From the NCBI GenBank assembly GCA_029050385.1, contig JAIDMV010000196.1:1-7075 (forward strand): a stretch of 7,075 nucleotides of DNA, written 5' to 3'. The position numbers and the translations under genes were made by a program. Position 1 is the stretch's first letter. Each line of letters starts with the position of its first letter. Positions 6,708-7,075 of this stretch are shown here, piece by piece. Source of the stretch: Anaeroplasmataceae bacterium (GTDB taxonomy: Bacteria; Bacillota_I; Bacilli_A; Acholeplasmatales; Anaeroplasmataceae). The notes beneath the pieces are model-generated. The model saw only the letters and a program-made list of their open reading frames with translations, was not told the origin of the DNA and did no database searches.

Positions 6708-7043
6708 CTAAAATAAATCCTTAATTTGATGTTCATCAATCTTAGAACCAATGACACAAATCTTACCAATTGGACGAGCACTACAAGCAACTACTTCAAC
6801 CTCTTCTGGGGTTAAGTTAAATTCATGCCAAACGCCGTTCAAATCAGAAACCACTCCTTTAGCACGAACAATTAAACCATATTCTCCATTTGCCATTGCA
6901 TTTAAAGTCTTCTTTAAAGTATCAATATCATACTTCTTAGCTGTTTCAAAACCAACTGAACTAAATACCTCATCTGCATGATGGTGGTGATGGTGATGGT
7001 GATGCCCACATTCGCACTCTTCATCGTCATGATGGTCATGAGG
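6708..7043 (-). CDS. COG0523 (CobW family) metallochaperone GTPase, 3' part only
   Basis: Only the C-terminal ~111 codons are readable. They begin with an Asp/His/Glu/Cys-rich stretch (PHDHHDDEECECG), then nine consecutive histidines, then a CobW_C domain: SSVGFETAKKYDIDTLKKTL, YGLIVRAKGVV, WHEFNL and IGKICVIGSKIDEHQIKDLF. In COG0523 proteins a His-rich loop joins the GTPase and CobW_C domains and binds Zn, Ni or Co; here the GTPase part would lie beyond the right edge. The first ATG in this frame (6896) would give a 62-residue fragment starting inside the domain, without a convincing ribosome binding site, so it is unlikely to be the true start. Upstream of 7043 the frame is interrupted by TGA (7046-7044) and two TAG codons near the edge. 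The gene is either broken there or misread at the sequence end. It is followed 13 bases later by the second GTPase gene. Confidence 0.75.
   Translation of the reverse strand, partial: PHDHHDDEECECGHHHHHHHHHADEVFSSVGFETAKKYDIDTLKKTLNAMANGEYGLIVRAKGVVSDLNGVWHEFNLTPEEVEVVACSARPIGKICVIGSKIDEHQIKDLF
6978..7004 (-). repeat. Nine-histidine codon run (CAT/CAC)
   Basis: Nine successive CAT or CAC codons in mixed order encode a poly-His stretch just before the CobW_C domain. The mixed codon order shows selection for histidine and not simple trinucleotide slippage. It is a probable metal-binding loop. Confidence 0.85.
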
Positions 7044-7075
7044 TCAACGATCACACTAGTCATGGTCCTAAGGGG

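Noticed and set aside
6708..6896. A separate 62-residue gene beginning at ATG 6896
   Set aside because: The CobW_C domain similarity and the His-rich loop continue upstream in the same frame to 7043, so this ATG is internal.
6751..6981. Plus-strand ORF of 76 codons
   Set aside because: It is antisense to the CobW_C coding region, whose minus-strand frame has clear family motifs.

Overview
The window comes from a low-G+C Gram-positive bacterium. The A/T-rich codon choice, strong GGAGG/AGGAG-type ribosome binding sites, the tsaE-tsaB-rimI gene order and a BspA-type leucine-rich surface protein together suggest an anaerobic gut Bacillota, possibly Erysipelotrichales or Clostridia; the lineage is inference. 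UAA, UAG and UGA all serve as stops, so the standard bacterial code applies. All genes lie on the minus strand, so transcription runs from high to low coordinates.

From the right edge, 7075-5774 holds two adjacent COG0523 (CobW-type metallochaperone GTPase) genes. The first is only a 3' part with a nine-histidine run and a CobW C-terminal domain, and its last ~32 bases at the window edge contain three in-frame stops. The second is a 306-aa GTPase-like protein that lacks the usual CxCC motif and carries a different C-terminal domain, resembling the YcgQ/TIGR03943 family. A metal-homeostasis role is likely.

From 5701 to 2068 a compact operon runs tsaE, tsaB, rimI (fused to a second GNAT domain), ybaK, then a membrane-anchored XRE regulator. 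Junctions overlap by 4, 8 and 1 bases, or are 14 bases apart. A candidate extended -10 promoter precedes tsaE, and a strong intrinsic terminator (2066-2031) closes the operon. The first three genes serve tRNA t6A modification and ribosomal protein acetylation; ybaK adds tRNA proofreading. The regulator is split by one in-frame amber codon from a 141-aa ORF that looks like its own C-terminal domain, so 3090-2068 was probably one 340-residue protein.

From 1988 to the left edge is a large, incomplete exported BspA-like leucine-rich-repeat protein with its own ribosome binding site, two HW-C-C-G cysteine/histidine modules and about 15 repeats of roughly 23 residues. No RNA genes, CRISPR arrays or insertion sequences were seen. 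No gene-free stretch exceeds about 80 bases.
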